The notes below the pieces were generated by a model, which was not told the origin of the DNA, did not search any database, and saw nothing but the letters and a program-made list of their open reading frames with translations. From CAZEYT01 sp964516295 (GTDB lineage Bacteria > Verrucomicrobiota > Verrucomicrobiia > Chthoniobacterales > Terrimicrobiaceae), in NCBI GenBank assembly GCA_964516295.1, contig CAZEYT010000069.1:1-15334 (forward strand): a DNA stretch of 15,334 nt, read 5' to 3'. The position numbers were made by a program, and so were the translations under genes. How positions within the stretch are numbered: the stretch's first letter is position 1; each line of letters opens with the position of its first letter. Below are positions 15,020 through 15,334 of this stretch, one piece after another.

Positions 15020-15334
15020 ATAAAGAGAACGCTTTTGAACCGATGTGTTCTTTGGAAAAGGGAAGCGGATTGCGCTATCTAAGTTTATCTTGATTCCAAT
15101 AAAAAGTTACCTACTCAGAACCGACTCTGCAATCGAAAAATCCTCTCCATCTGCCAGTGACCTGCCCCGGAGAGCTGGCGGTCGGGGTGCTTTAGCAGTC
15201 CGAGTGCCAGCTTGTAGGGGTTAGGTCGATGCGCTCGGTAGCTTTATTTCTTTTTTAGCAAAATTGGAGTTCTATCCATCAAAACGATAACGCGGTTGTA
15301 AAGGATCGGCATATCACCCAGAAGGTAGTGCAAC
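15020..15334. other. AT-richer right edge with broken minus-strand frame
   Basis: No complete gene is seen. On the minus strand one frame is open from the window edge (15333) to a TAA at 15244-15246 and reads 29 residues ending RTPILLKKK. The same frame continues past the TAA for 42 more codons (containing NPYKLALGLLKHPDRQ) to a TGA at 15115-15117. This could be the tail of a gene that starts outside the window, with the strong terminator at 14987-15019 ending its transcript, or a decayed relic. Around 15158 the plus strand reads TGACCTGCCCCGG, which resembles some IS3-family ends, but no transposase or matching partner repeat is visible. Confidence 0.3.

Noticed and set aside
14957..15082. 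GTG-started plus-strand frame running through the terminator hairpin
   Set aside because: There is no Shine-Dalgarno, it would cross a strong terminator, and it has no recognisable protein features.
15158..15240. Insertion sequence end (TGACCTGCCCCGG resembles some IS3-family termini)
   Set aside because: No partner inverted repeat, target duplication or transposase reading frame is visible in the window.

Overview
The window looks like chromosomal DNA from a GC-rich Gram-negative bacterium, most likely a verrucomicrobium (Opitutae-like). The reasons are PEP-CTERM surface proteins, a TonB-dependent receptor beside exbB/exbD/tonB, a DUF3857/transglutaminase/DUF2569 protein, and genes that mostly lack a clear Shine-Dalgarno. 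The assignment is inference from gene content; no rRNA or other marker gene is present.

Layout. Positions 50-214 (minus) hold what looks like the last 54 codons of a lost outer-membrane beta-barrel gene. Positions 226-2501 (plus) hold two tandem, related PEP-CTERM secreted proteins; the second reading frame (933-2501) is cut by an in-frame TGA at 1722-1724. Positions 2524-4785 (minus) encode a FecA-like TonB-dependent receptor. It is divergent from a compact exbB-exbD-tonB operon (4874-6656, plus), and the 88-bp gap between them holds a possible Fur box and repeated half-sites. Converging on tonB with a 3-bp gap is a large minus-strand gene (6660-9230) for a DUF3857/transglutaminase-like/DUF2569 membrane protein, which diverges from a secreted phytase-like esterase (9354-10562). 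Two minus-strand genes follow, an FAD-dependent aromatic-type monooxygenase (11092-12744) and, downstream of it, an AHSA1-type SRPBCC protein (10568-10990). A large uncharacterised secreted protein (12789-14555, plus) is the last confident gene.

The final 780 bases hold no convincing complete gene. They contain a promoter-like site, a very strong 13-bp-stem terminator, and near the right edge a minus-strand frame that may be the tail of a gene or a decayed relic; base composition is more AT-rich there.

How the genes work together: receptor, ExbB, ExbD and TonB form a self-contained energised outer-membrane uptake unit, probably for a ferric chelate. The PEP-CTERM proteins are exported surface or biofilm-matrix candidates, but no exosortase is in the window. 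The monooxygenase and SRPBCC protein may be co-transcribed. I found no CRISPR array, intact insertion sequence, tRNA, rRNA or clearly new defence or mobile system. The most unusual items are the TGA-split PEP-CTERM gene, the possible orphan transcript ending at 15019, and the gene fragments at both edges.
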